Shown: positions 12,439-22,900 of the stretch, piece after piece | Layout of the letters: each line of letters opens with the position of its first letter | Position numbering within the stretch: the stretch's first letter is position 1 | Source of the DNA: an uncultured Clostridia bacterium | GTDB lineage: Bacteria; Bacillota; Clostridia; Christensenellales; Aristaeellaceae | Assembly (NCBI GenBank): GCA_934630975.1 | Contig: CAKTXH010000017.1 | Location: forward strand, 1 to 35,445 | DNA length: 35,445 nucleotides | Direction: 5' to 3' | Notes under the pieces: model-generated | The model's database searches: none | Told to the model about the DNA's origin: nothing | What the model saw: only the letters and a program-made list of their open reading frames with translations | Program-made: the position numbers and the translations under genes

Positions 12439-14325
12439 TTATTCCACGGTCACGCTCTTAGCGAGGTTGCGCGGTTTATCCACGTCGAGACCCTTCGCAC
12501 AGCTGATGTAATAGGCCAGCAGTTGAAGCGGCACGACGGCCAGCGAGGTGGCCAGCAGCGGATCGGTTCGCGGCACGTAGACCGTGAAATTCACCGTATC
12601 TTCAATGGCGTATTGGCCGTAGGTCGTCAGGCCGAACAGGCTTGCGCCGCGGCTGCGCACTTCGACCATGTTGGAAACCTCTTTTTCAAACAGTTCCGGC
12701 TGGGTCGCGACGGCGACGACGAGCACGCCGTCCTCGATCAGGCTGATGGTGCCGTGCTTGAGTTCGCCCGCGGCATAGGCTTCCGAATGGATGTAGCTGA
12801 TTTCCTTGAGTTTCAGGCTGCCTTCGAGACTGATGGCGTAATCCAGCCCGCGGCCGATGAAGAACACATCCTTGCAGGCGGCCATCTTATTGGCGTACCA
12901 CTGCACGCGCTCCTTGTCGGAGAGTACGCGCTCGATTTGATCCGGCAGGGCGAGCATCGCGTCAATCAGCGCTTCGCGGCGTTCCGGGGTGATCTGCCCG
13001 CGCACTTCGGCCATGTGGACGGCGACCAGATACAGCGCGGCGAGCTGGGTGGAATACGCCTTGGTCGTCGCGACGGCGATTTCCGGCCCGGCCCAGGTAT
13101 ACATCACGCTGTCCGCTTCGCGCGCGATGGAAGAGCCGACGACATTGACCACCGCCAGCGTGCGCACGCCGCGCTCTTTGCACAGGCGCAGCGCGGCCAG
13201 ACTGTCGGCCGTTTCGCCGCTCTGGCTGACGATGATCACCAGCCCGTTTTCCTCCAGAATCGGGTCGCGGTAGCGGAATTCGCTCGCCAGATCGACCTCG
13301 CAGGGGACGCGCGCCGCCTTTTCGATGACATAGCGCGCCGCCATGCCGACGTGATACGCCGAGCCGCAGCCGACGAGATACACGCGGGAGACGTTTGCAA
13401 ACTCTTCATCCGTCAGCCCGGTTTCGCTCAGGTCGATATACCGTTCGCCGCTCTCGCTCTCCTTGATGCGCGGGGAGAGCGTGTCGCGCACGGCGCGCGG
13501 CTGCTCGTGGATCTCCTTCATCATGAAATGCTCGTAGCCGTCCTTTTCGGCGGCGGCGGCGTCCCACTTGATCTCCACAAACGGCTTTTCGATCTCCTCG
13601 CAGTCGATGTTATAGACGTGCAGCTCGTCGCGGGTGAGGCAGGCGATTTCCTGATTGTCGATATAGACGACGCTGCGCGTGTAATTGAGCACGGCGGGCA
13701 CGTCGGAAGCGATCATGTGGCCGCGGTATTCGCCGTCGCAGCGCCCCAAAATCAGCGGGCTGTCCTTGCGGGCGGCGTAAATCGCGCCGGGCTGGTCGCC
13801 GAAGAGAATCCCCAACGCGTAACTGCCGCGCACACGGATCATCATGCTGCGAATCGCGTCGATGGCGCGGGCGCGGGGATCGCTCTCCCGCTTGGCCGCC
13901 TCGACATAATAGCTGTCCAGCAGCGCGGCGGCGACCTCGGTATCCGTCTGCGAAGCGAAGGTATAGCCCTTTTTCAGCAGGGATTCCTTGATCTCCTGAT
14001 AGTTTTCGATGATGCCGTTATGCACGAGCACGACGCGCTTTTCGCGGGTATACTGCGGATGCGCGTTGACGGTGCTCGGCTCGCCGTGGGTCGCCCAGCG
14101 GGTGTGGCCGATGCCGCACAGGCCGTGCACCGCATTGCCGGAATCGGTCATCTCCATCAGGTTTTTCAGGCGGCCCTTGGCCTTGACCACCTCGATATGC
14201 TCGTTGGCCTCGTCGCGCACGGCAAGACCCGCCGAGTCATAGCCTCGGTATTCGAGCTTGGACAGCCCGGCGAGCAAAATCGGGGCGGCCTGCTTCACGC
14301 CGACATAGCCGACAATTCCGCACAT
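12439..14325 (-). CDS. glmS: glutamine-fructose-6-phosphate aminotransferase (isomerizing)
   Basis: A 628-residue cytoplasmic enzyme that makes glucosamine-6-phosphate from fructose-6-phosphate and glutamine, the entry step of UDP-GlcNAc synthesis. The N-terminal class II glutamine amidotransferase domain begins MCGIVGYVG with the catalytic Cys exposed as residue 2 after Met removal, and has the YRGYDSAGL and GHTRWATHG motifs. Two SIS domains follow (YLVGCGSAYHVG, VIIVSQSGETADSLAAL, then FFIGRGLDYAISLEGSLKLKE, ELKHGTISL), and the C-terminus is the conserved LAKSVTVE. Length is normal. It begins 12 bases after the glnN stop with its own AAGGAGG, so it is co-transcribed with the glutamine synthetase. 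There is no space for a glmS ribozyme, unlike in many Firmicutes, so another level of control must act. Confidence 0.98.
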   Translation of the reverse strand: MCGIVGYVGVKQAAPILLAGLSKLEYRGYDSAGLAVRDEANEHIEVVKAKGRLKNLMEMTDSGNAVHGLCGIGHTRWATHGEPSTVNAHPQYTREKRVVLVHNGIIENYQEIKESLLKKGYTFASQTDTEVAAALLDSYYVEAAKRESDPRARAIDAIRSMMIRVRGSYALGILFGDQPGAIYAARKDSPLILGRCDGEYRGHMIASDVPAVLNYTRSVVYIDNQEIACLTRDELHVYNIDCEEIEKPFVEIKWDAAAAEKDGYEHFMMKEIHEQPRAVRDTLSPRIKESESGERYIDLSETGLTDEEFANVSRVYLVGCGSAYHVGMAARYVIEKAARVPCEVDLASEFRYRDPILEENGLVIIVSQSGETADSLAALRLCKERGVRTLAVVNVVGSSIAREADSVMYTWAGPEIAVATTKAYSTQLAALYLVAVHMAEVRGQITPERREALIDAMLALPDQIERVLSDKERVQWYANKMAACKDVFFIGRGLDYAISLEGSLKLKEISYIHSEAYAAGELKHGTISLIEDGVLVVAVATQPELFEKEVSNMVEVRSRGASLFGLTTYGQYAIEDTVNFTVYVPRTDPLLATSLAVVPLQLLAYYISCAKGLDVDKPRNLAKSVTVE

Positions 14326-14337
14326 GGTTTTTCCTCC

Positions 14338-16440
<2,103 letters not shown>

Positions 16441-16507
16441 GCGTGCTCTCCTTGGGCCGTATTTCTCCCACGCTCTCCTTAGCGGCGGGAGGTATGCATA
16501 CTTTATT

Positions 16508-16536
16508 ACAATACACCATTCGACCCGAAAATGCAA
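16508..16536 (-). promoter_or_regulatory. promoter of glnN-glmS
   Basis: Minus strand: TTGCAT (16536-16531), 17-base spacer, TATTGT (16513-16508). The rest of the interval 16441-16845 holds the murA leader with a possible CATAAT at 16790-16795. I see no gene or clear terminator there. Confidence 0.55.
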
Positions 16537-16845
16537 TTAAGAAAAGCTTTTGGGCCAAATCGTTTCGTTTTTTCGGCTTTTATGCCTTTTTTCTTTGGTT
16601 TTTGCGGAAGGTTTTGCCGCTGGTACTTTCTGTGCCGCCGTTTTTTACGGCGCAGGCTGTTTAAGCCGCCGCTTTTCCAGCATAAAATGAGAATGCCGCG
16701 CTGCTCTCGTTTTTCAAAAAGGCATGATGCGCGCGGCGGCGGGCAAAATCATCTTGCGGCGCCGCGGACACATCGCCCCGCCCCGGCATAATCTGCCATC
16801 AGGCGGGTTCGCCGCCGCAAAGCCAAAAAAATCGGAGGGATTCTC

Positions 16846-18105
16846 ATGGCGCATTATGCGGTTCGCGAAAGCCCGCCGCTGCGGGGAGAAATACCCATCA
16901 GCACATCCAAGAACGCGGTGCTGCCCATCATGTGCGGCGCGCTGCTGACGGGCGACGACGTGCGCATCGAGCGCGTGCCGGAACTAACGGACGTCAAAAC
17001 CCTCTGCGCGCTGCTCGCTTCCTGCGGGTGCAGCGTGAAAAAAGAGGGCGACGCGCTGCTGCTGAACGCGGGCGCGCTGCAAAACCCGCAGGACGAGGAG
17101 GATGTACGCAAGATGCGCGCCTCGGTGCTGGTGCTCGGGCCGCTGCTTTCCCGTCTCGGGGAGGCGCGGATTCCCCTGCCCGGCGGATGCGCCATCGGCC
17201 AACGGCCGATTGATCAGCACCTCAAAGGTATGAGCGCGCTGGGCGCGAGGGTGAAGTTTGACCACGGCGGCGTGACGCTCTCCGGCCGCCTGCGCGGCGC
17301 GGTGATCTACCTGGATATGCCCTCCGTCGGCGCGACGGAGAACCTGCTGATGGCGGCGACGCTCGCCAGCGGCACAACGCGCATTGAAAACGCGGCCAAA
17401 GAGCCGGAAATCGTCGATCTGGCGGCGTTCCTCAACGCAATGGGCGCGCGCATCTGCGGCGCGGGCACATCCACCATCGTCATCGAGGGCGTTCGCGCGC
17501 TGCACGGCGTGAGCTGGCAGCCCATCAGCGACCGCATCGAAGCGGGCACGATGGCCTGCGCCTGCGCGATCACCGGCGGCGAACTGCTGCTCTCCGGCGC
17601 GCGGGCGGAACACCTGCGCTCCCTGCTCTTCAAGCTCAGCGAAGCGGGCATACATATCAAGGATACGCCGGGCGGGCTGATGGTTTTTGGCCGCGCCAAG
17701 CAGCCTTTTGAAATCCGCACGATGGTCTATCCCGGCTTTCCGACGGATTTGCAGGCCCCGATGATGGCCGTCGCCTGCAAAACCCCCGGCACCAGTGTAT
17801 TTCTGGAAACGATTTTTGAAAACCGCTTCATGCACGCCGCCGAGCTTTCGCGTCTCGGCGCGCACATCCGGGTGGAAAACCGCGTCGCCGTGGTGGAAGG
17901 CACGCCGTACCTGACCGGCGCGCCGGTTCGCGCGACCGATCTGCGCGCGGGCGCGGCGCTGATTCTGGCCGGGCTTTGCGCCGAAGGCGAAACGCTGGTG
18001 GACGACACCGGCGGGCACATCGAGCGCGGCTATTGCAAAATTGAGGAAAAGCTGCGCGCCGTCGGCGGGCGCATCGAGCGCGCGGATTCGCCGGGTGAGG
18101 GTTAA
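16846..18105 (+). CDS. murA: UDP-N-acetylglucosamine 1-carboxyvinyltransferase
   Basis: A 419-residue cytoplasmic enzyme that transfers enolpyruvate from PEP to UDP-GlcNAc, the first committed step of peptidoglycan synthesis. Key residues sit at the canonical numbers: Lys22 (STSKNA), Arg91 (MRASVLVLG) and the PEP-binding Cys115 (PLPGGCAIGQRPID). The conserved Cys implies normal fosfomycin sensitivity at this enzyme. The conserved GFPTDLQAP loop and the C-terminal RAGAALILAGL are present. The start is fixed by GGAGG 9 bases upstream. Many Firmicutes carry two MurA paralogs; which one this is cannot be decided here. It is divergent from glnN-glmS and ends in a strong hairpin. Confidence 0.97.
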   Translation: MAHYAVRESPPLRGEIPISTSKNAVLPIMCGALLTGDDVRIERVPELTDVKTLCALLASCGCSVKKEGDALLLNAGALQNPQDEEDVRKMRASVLVLGPLLSRLGEARIPLPGGCAIGQRPIDQHLKGMSALGARVKFDHGGVTLSGRLRGAVIYLDMPSVGATENLLMAATLASGTTRIENAAKEPEIVDLAAFLNAMGARICGAGTSTIVIEGVRALHGVSWQPISDRIEAGTMACACAITGGELLLSGARAEHLRSLLFKLSEAGIHIKDTPGGLMVFGRAKQPFEIRTMVYPGFPTDLQAPMMAVACKTPGTSVFLETIFENRFMHAAELSRLGAHIRVENRVAVVEGTPYLTGAPVRATDLRAGAALILAGLCAEGETLVDDTGGHIERGYCKIEEKLRAVGGRIERADSPGEG

Positions 18106-18113
18106 TCTTTCTG

Positions 18114-18144
18114 AAGGCCGCCGGGTTTTCCGGCGGCCTTGTGT
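18114..18144 (+). terminator. murA terminator
   Basis: AAGGCCGCCGG-GTTTT-CCGGCGGCCTT, a perfect 11-bp stem, followed by an imperfect U-run (GTGTTTG). The downstream operon's -35 overlaps its end. Confidence 0.75.
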
Positions 18145-18167
18145 TTGCCGCGCACATGGTGTATAAT
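18139..18167 (+). promoter_or_regulatory. promoter of the surface-glycan acylation operon
   Basis: TTGTGT (18139-18144), 17-base spacer, TATAAT (18162-18167). The leader to the first start codon is about 50 bases. Confidence 0.6.
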
Positions 18168-18224
18168 AAAGTGATGTTTTATTGATATTCCTGTCATTTC
18201 AGGTCAAAAGGAAGGGAGCGCGCA

Positions 18225-19286
18225 ATGACACGAAAACAATGGGCGGCCCTTTCCCTGTCTCTGCTCGCGCTGGGTATCGGCGGAACGGTTGCCGCCGTCG
18301 CCATCGTCGATCCCTTTGAAGTGTATCACAAAGCGACGGCGTTCATCCCCCCGATTACGGACGGCACGCAGTTTTACGCCAACGCGGGCATCGCCAAAAA
18401 TTACGCGTATGACAGCATGATCATCGGCTCGTCGATGACGGAGAATTTCCGTCCCAGCCAGCTTGACGCGCTCCTCGGCGGGCAGTTCGTCAAGCTGTGC
18501 GTCAGCGGCGGTTCGCCTTTCAGCCACCGGCAGATGATGGATATGGCCTTCGCCACCCACGATGTCCGCCGCGTGCTCTACGGCATCGACGTCGAGGCGC
18601 TGACCTATTATTATCGCTCGCCCGCCAGCGACATGCCCGATTATCTCTACGACGACGACCTGTTCAACGACGTTTCCTATTGGTTCAACAAGAGCGTTCT
18701 GTTCAAATATATTCCGCAATGCCTGCGCACTCTCGGGCAGACCGACCCCGGCCAGCGGGACACAATGTACGCCTGGGGCGAAGATTTCTTCTACGGCAGA
18801 AAAGCCGCGACGCGCGGCGTAACCTTCAGCCATGAAATTTACGATCAGCACGACGATGGCAGCGAAGCCGCGCTTTCCGAACAGTCCCTGCTGAACGTGG
18901 AATACAACTACCTGCCCTACATCGAGCAGCACCCGGATACGCAGTTCATTTTCTTTTACCCGCCCTATTCAATGGTGCGCTGGTATGTCTTCTACACCCG
19001 CGGCCAGCTCGAATACCACCTCAAGCAGAAGCAGGCGTTGACGGAAATTCTGCTGCGCTACGACAACGTGCAGATTTACGACTTTCAAGCCCGGACGGAT
19101 TGGACGCTCAATCTGGATCATTACGTCGATACCGAGCATTACGGTCCGGACATCAACGACGCAATGGCCGAAGCGATAGCTTCCGGCGAAAACCGCGTGA
19201 CGGACGGCGCTCAGGTTGAAGCGAACAACAACGTCATCCGCGATCTCGTCGGGCAGATCGTTTCTGCCGGAGACTGGCCGTTCTGA
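18225..19286 (+). CDS. membrane-anchored SGNH/AlgX/DltD-like protein, paralog 1
   Basis: A 353-residue protein with one N-terminal membrane helix (about residues 8-28) and an extracytoplasmic domain. The pattern is that of SGNH-type acyl-transfer proteins: a block I-like Ser in IIGSSMTENFRPSQLD (Ser70) and a C-terminal Asp-x-x-His in YVDTEHYGPDIND. Such proteins accompany MBOATs (AlgI with AlgJ/AlgX, DltB with DltD) and move acyl groups to polysaccharides or teichoic acids outside the cell. It is the first of three paralogs in an operon with one MBOAT. Its last 45 codons and the following intergenic segment are almost identical in DNA to those of paralog 2, while the middle differs, which suggests gene conversion. 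The assignment to the acylation pathway is inference from motifs and context. Confidence 0.75.
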   Translation: MTRKQWAALSLSLLALGIGGTVAAVAIVDPFEVYHKATAFIPPITDGTQFYANAGIAKNYAYDSMIIGSSMTENFRPSQLDALLGGQFVKLCVSGGSPFSHRQMMDMAFATHDVRRVLYGIDVEALTYYYRSPASDMPDYLYDDDLFNDVSYWFNKSVLFKYIPQCLRTLGQTDPGQRDTMYAWGEDFFYGRKAATRGVTFSHEIYDQHDDGSEAALSEQSLLNVEYNYLPYIEQHPDTQFIFFYPPYSMVRWYVFYTRGQLEYHLKQKQALTEILLRYDNVQIYDFQARTDWTLNLDHYVDTEHYGPDINDAMAEAIASGENRVTDGAQVEANNNVIRDLVGQIVSAGDWPF

Positions 19287-19310
19287 TTTTGAAAAAGGAG
19301 CACCTACCGC
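19141..19310 (+). repeat. 170-bp direct repeat, copy 1
   Basis: Differs from 20221-20390 at only four positions; the offset is exactly 1080 bases and the 101-base core 19164-19264 is identical. It covers the 3' end of paralog 1 and the ribosome binding site of the next gene. Confidence 0.95.
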
Positions 19311-20366
19311 ATGACACGAAAGCAATGGGCGGCGCTTTCCCTTTCTCTGCTCGCGCTGGGTATCGGCGGCACCATTGCCGCCGTCGCCATCGTCGATCCC
19401 TTTGAAGTGTATCACAAAGCGACGTTATTCATCCCCCCAATCAGCAACGGCACGCAGATCTATTCCAACGCCGGAATCGCCAAAAACTATGCCTACGACA
19501 GCGTGGTCATCGGCTCGTCGATGACGGAGAATTTCCGCCCCAGCCAGCTTGATTCCCTCTTCGGCGGGCAGTTCGTCAAGCTGTGCGTCAACGCAGGTTC
19601 ATCCTTCAACCACAAACAGATGATGGATATGGCCTTCGCCACGCACGACGTTCGCCGCGTGCTTTACGGCGTGGACGTGGAAGCGCTGACGTATTTTTAC
19701 AAAACGCCCAAGTGCGAAATGCCGGATTACCTGTATGACGACAACCTGTTCAACGACGTTTCCTACTGGTTTAACAAAAACGTGCTGCTGACGTATCTTC
19801 CCAAATGCCTCGCCACGCTCGGGCAGACCGACCCCGACCAGCGGGACACGATGTACAGCTGGGGCGATTTATACGCCTACGGCAAAGAAGCCGCGCTGGC
19901 GGGCGTCGCGTTCGGCGTGGGCGAAGTGGAACAAGGCAACGCGGATGCGGGGCTTTCCGAACAGACCCGGCTCAATCTGATTCACAACTTTCTGCCGTTC
20001 GTGGAGGAACACCCGGGCACGCAGTTCATGTTCTTCTTCCCGCCGTATTCCGCCGCGCACTGGTATCAGTTTTACACGCAGGGGCAAATGGAATACTATT
20101 TGCAGCAGAAAAAGGCGCTGATTGAAGCGCTGCTGCCCTATGACAACGTAACCGTTTATGATTTTCAGGCGCGGACGGATTGGATTTGCGACCTGAACCA
20201 CTATATCGACGCGAAACATTACGGCCCGGATATCAACGACGCGATGGCCGAAGCGATAGCTTCCGGCGAAAACCGCGTGACGGACGGCGCTCAGGTTGAA
20301 GCGAACAACAACGTCATCCGCGATCTCGTCGGGCAGATCGTTTCCGCCGGAGACTGGCCGTTCTGA
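19311..20366 (+). CDS. membrane-anchored SGNH/AlgX/DltD-like protein, paralog 2
   Basis: A 351-residue close paralog of the preceding gene: the same N-terminal anchor (MTRKQWAALSLSLLALGIGG), the nucleophile region VIGSSMTENFRPSQLD and the acid-base pair in YIDAKHYGPDIND. Note that the Asp-x-x-His here reads DAKH where paralogs 1 and 3 have DTEH and DTLH. The N-terminal 38 and C-terminal 45 residues are nearly the same as paralog 1. The central specificity region (about residues 170-240) differs most, for instance VAFGVGEVEQGNADAG against HEIYDQHDDGSEAA. It lies 24 bases after paralog 1 with AAAGGAG in a repeated leader, and 25 bases before the MBOAT. Different acyl acceptors or glycan positions could explain the divergence; this is inference. 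Confidence 0.75.
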   Translation: MTRKQWAALSLSLLALGIGGTIAAVAIVDPFEVYHKATLFIPPISNGTQIYSNAGIAKNYAYDSVVIGSSMTENFRPSQLDSLFGGQFVKLCVNAGSSFNHKQMMDMAFATHDVRRVLYGVDVEALTYFYKTPKCEMPDYLYDDNLFNDVSYWFNKNVLLTYLPKCLATLGQTDPDQRDTMYSWGDLYAYGKEAALAGVAFGVGEVEQGNADAGLSEQTRLNLIHNFLPFVEEHPGTQFMFFFPPYSAAHWYQFYTQGQMEYYLQQKKALIEALLPYDNVTVYDFQARTDWICDLNHYIDAKHYGPDINDAMAEAIASGENRVTDGAQVEANNNVIRDLVGQIVSAGDWPF

Positions 20367-20390
20367 TTTTGAAAAAGGAGCACCTACCGC
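20221..20390 (+). repeat. 170-bp direct repeat, copy 2
   Basis: Second copy of 19141-19310. It ends one base before the MBOAT start codon, so paralog 2 and the MBOAT gene carry the same ribosome binding site (AAAAAGGAGCACC). Confidence 0.95.
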
Positions 20391-20391
20391 T

Positions 20392-21825
20392 ATGCTGTTC
20401 AATTCCTACGTCTTTATACTGGCCTTTCTGCCGCTGACGCTGCTGGGCTATTTCCTGCTGGGCAGGCTGCCGGAGAAAATCCAGCTCAACAAGGTTTTTC
20501 TCGTGCTGGCCTCGTTTCTGTTTTACGGCTACAACAACCCGAGCTATGTGCCGATTATCGCGGGCAGCATCCTGATCAACTACGCGCTCAGCCAGCTCAT
20601 GCTCACCCGGGAGAAAAAGGCCGTCCGCCTGCCGCTGATGCTGCTGGGGCTTCTGCTCAACCTCGGCGTTCTCTTCTATTTTAAATACCATGATTTCTTC
20701 TTTGAAAACCTGAACGGCGCGTTCGGCCTGCATCTGACGCTCAACCGTCTGGCCCTGCCGCTGGGCATTTCGTTTTTCACCTTCCAGCAGCTCTCTTACG
20801 TCATCGACAGCTACAAGCGCACCGTGCCGCGCTATAACATTCTGGATTACTCGCTGTTCGTCACCTTCTTCCCACAGCTCATCGCCGGGCCGATTGTGCT
20901 GCACAGCGAAATCGTGCCGCAGTTTGCGGATGTGAAGAACCGCCATTTCAATTTTGACAACTTCGCGCCCGGCCTGTACGCCTTCGCGCGCGGCCTGCTG
21001 AAAAAGGTGGTCATCGCCGATACGTTCGCGGTCGCCGTCGAGGCGGGCTTTGCCGACGCGCTGACGCTCAACACGGCGGAAGCGTGGTTCGTCGCCATCG
21101 GCTACACCCTCCAGCTCTATTTCGATTTCTCCGGCTACTGCGATATGGCGACCGGCGTGGGGCTGATGTTCAACATCAAAATCCCGATCAACTTCAACTC
21201 GCCGTACAAAAGTCTCAACATCCGCGAATTCTGGCAGCGGTGGCACATCACCCTCTCCCGCTTTCTGACCACTTACATCTATTTTCCGCTGGGCGGCAGC
21301 CGCAAGGGCATGGCGCGCACCTGCGTCAACCTGATGATCGTGTTCCTGATCAGCGGTCTGTGGCATGGCGCGGGCTGGCTCTTCCTGCTCTGGGGGCTGA
21401 TGCACGGCGCGGCGAGCGTGCTTTACCGCCTCTTCCGCAAGCCGTATGACCGCCTGCACCCGGCGCTGCAATGGATGATCAATTTCAGTTTCATCGTCGT
21501 GGCGTGGGTGTTCTTCCGCGCGACAAGCCTGACGGACGCGCTGGCCATCGTCAAATCCATGCTGATGATGAACTTCGGGCCGCTGCGCGATTCCCTCACC
21601 TCCGCGTTCGCGATGCCCGGCAACTTCCACCCCGGCTATAACCCGATTTACATGATGCTCTGGTACGCGGGCGCGCTGTTCACCTGCCTCGGCCTGCGCA
21701 ACACCTACGAAAAGACGATGGATTTCCACCCGACCCTGTGGAATTCGCTGACCACCGTGCTGATGATTCTCTACTGCACCCTGTCGCTTTCCAGCGTGAG
21801 CGTGTTCCTGTATTTTAATTTCTAA
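20392..21825 (+). CDS. MBOAT-family O-acyltransferase (AlgI/DltB-like)
   Basis: A 477-residue polytopic membrane protein with about ten to twelve helices. The MBOAT signature is complete: the PLGISFFTFQQLSYVIDSYK segment, FFPQLIAGPI, YFDFSGYCDMATGVGLMF, NIREFWQRWHITLSRFLTTY, and the catalytic His in FLISGLWHGAGWLFLLWG. AlgI-type MBOATs take acyl (usually acetyl) groups from a cytoplasmic donor and pass them across the membrane to a periplasmic or extracellular transferase that modifies a glycan. The start at 20392 follows AAAAAGGAG; an ORF extension to 20296 lies inside paralog 2 and is rejected. It is flanked by two SGNH-like paralogs upstream and one downstream, all in the same direction with minimal gaps. 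Confidence 0.93.
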   Translation: MLFNSYVFILAFLPLTLLGYFLLGRLPEKIQLNKVFLVLASFLFYGYNNPSYVPIIAGSILINYALSQLMLTREKKAVRLPLMLLGLLLNLGVLFYFKYHDFFFENLNGAFGLHLTLNRLALPLGISFFTFQQLSYVIDSYKRTVPRYNILDYSLFVTFFPQLIAGPIVLHSEIVPQFADVKNRHFNFDNFAPGLYAFARGLLKKVVIADTFAVAVEAGFADALTLNTAEAWFVAIGYTLQLYFDFSGYCDMATGVGLMFNIKIPINFNSPYKSLNIREFWQRWHITLSRFLTTYIYFPLGGSRKGMARTCVNLMIVFLISGLWHGAGWLFLLWGLMHGAASVLYRLFRKPYDRLHPALQWMINFSFIVVAWVFFRATSLTDALAIVKSMLMMNFGPLRDSLTSAFAMPGNFHPGYNPIYMMLWYAGALFTCLGLRNTYEKTMDFHPTLWNSLTTVLMILYCTLSLSSVSVFLYFNF

Positions 21826-21826
21826 G

Positions 21827-22879
21827 ATGATGAAACGAAAAAACTGGGCGCTGCTGAGCCTTGCGCTTCTGCTCGCCGCCATTGCCGCCGTTAGCCTGAC
21901 GGTGATCGTCATCGACCCGTTTCAGGTGTATCGCCTCGCGACGCGCTACCTGCCGCCGATTGACAAAACCACGCAGGTCTACGCCAACGCGGGCATTGTG
22001 CGCAGTTACGATTATGACAGCGCCATCGTCGGCACATCCGTGACCGAGAATTTCCGGCCGACGCAGATGGATACGCTGCTTGGCGGACGCTTCATCAAGC
22101 TGTGCACCTCCGCCGGAACGGCTTACAACCACGCGCTGCTGATGAATCTGGCCTTTCAGACGCACGACGTGCGCCGCATCGTCTACGGGCTGGACGTATA
22201 TTCCTTCATCGCCAGACTCAACCAGACCGGCAGCGACGTGCCGCTCTACCTCTACGACAATAACCCGTTCAACGACGTTTCCTATTGGCTCAACCGCAGC
22301 GTGCTGGCCTCGTTCCTGCCGCGCTGCCTGAGCGCGTGGGGACAGACGCAGGATGATTCCATCCGCGACAGCATGTACTGCTGGGCGGGTCAGGACGATT
22401 ACGGCGCGGCCGCGCTGTACAACGCCAGCTTCACGCCGCCGGAAAATCCGATTCCTGCCGATACCTACATTCCGCAGGCGCAGGCCAATCTGGAAACGCA
22501 CCTGATTGCCTACATCACCGCGCACCCGGAAACGCAGTTCGATATCTTCTTCCCGCCGTATTCCGCCGCGGAATGGGCGACGATGGAGAGCAAGGGCACG
22601 CTGGAAAGCATGCTCGCCCTCCGCGCGCTCTGCTACGATGCGCTGAGCGGCTACGACAATGTGACGATTTACGATTTCTCCGCGCGGGCGGACTGGGTGC
22701 TCGACCTGGATAACTACAAGGATACCCTGCACTACGGCCAATGGATCAACGACGCGATCACCGAATGTATCGCGCGCGGCGAAAACGTCGTCTCCTCCCG
22801 CGAAACGCTGGATGCGGCGACCGCGCAGCTCCGCGCCTGGGCCGACGCGCAGATTGAAGCGGGCGGCTGGATCTTCTGA
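21827..22879 (+). CDS. membrane-anchored SGNH/AlgX/DltD-like protein, paralog 3
   Basis: A 350-residue diverged paralog of the genes at 18225 and 19311: an N-terminal anchor helix (LLSLALLLAAIAAVSLTVIV), IVGTSVTENFRPTQMD carrying the presumed nucleophile (GTS instead of GSS), the shared PFNDVSYW and THDVRR motifs, and DTLHYGQWINDAI near the C-terminus. It starts one base after the MBOAT stop (TAAGATGATG) without a separate ribosome binding site, so its translation is probably coupled to the MBOAT; the second ATG at 21830 is equally possible. The tight coupling suggests this is the original MBOAT partner, with paralogs 1 and 2 as later amplifications; this is inference. Confidence 0.75.
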   Translation: MMKRKNWALLSLALLLAAIAAVSLTVIVIDPFQVYRLATRYLPPIDKTTQVYANAGIVRSYDYDSAIVGTSVTENFRPTQMDTLLGGRFIKLCTSAGTAYNHALLMNLAFQTHDVRRIVYGLDVYSFIARLNQTGSDVPLYLYDNNPFNDVSYWLNRSVLASFLPRCLSAWGQTQDDSIRDSMYCWAGQDDYGAAALYNASFTPPENPIPADTYIPQAQANLETHLIAYITAHPETQFDIFFPPYSAAEWATMESKGTLESMLALRALCYDALSGYDNVTIYDFSARADWVLDLDNYKDTLHYGQWINDAITECIARGENVVSSRETLDAATAQLRAWADAQIEAGGWIF

Positions 22880-22900
22880 CCGCCGGAAAGGAGGGCCTGG

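Noticed and set aside
14326..14337. glmS ribozyme upstream of glmS
   Set aside because: Only 12 bases separate glnN from glmS; no room for the roughly 150-base ribozyme.
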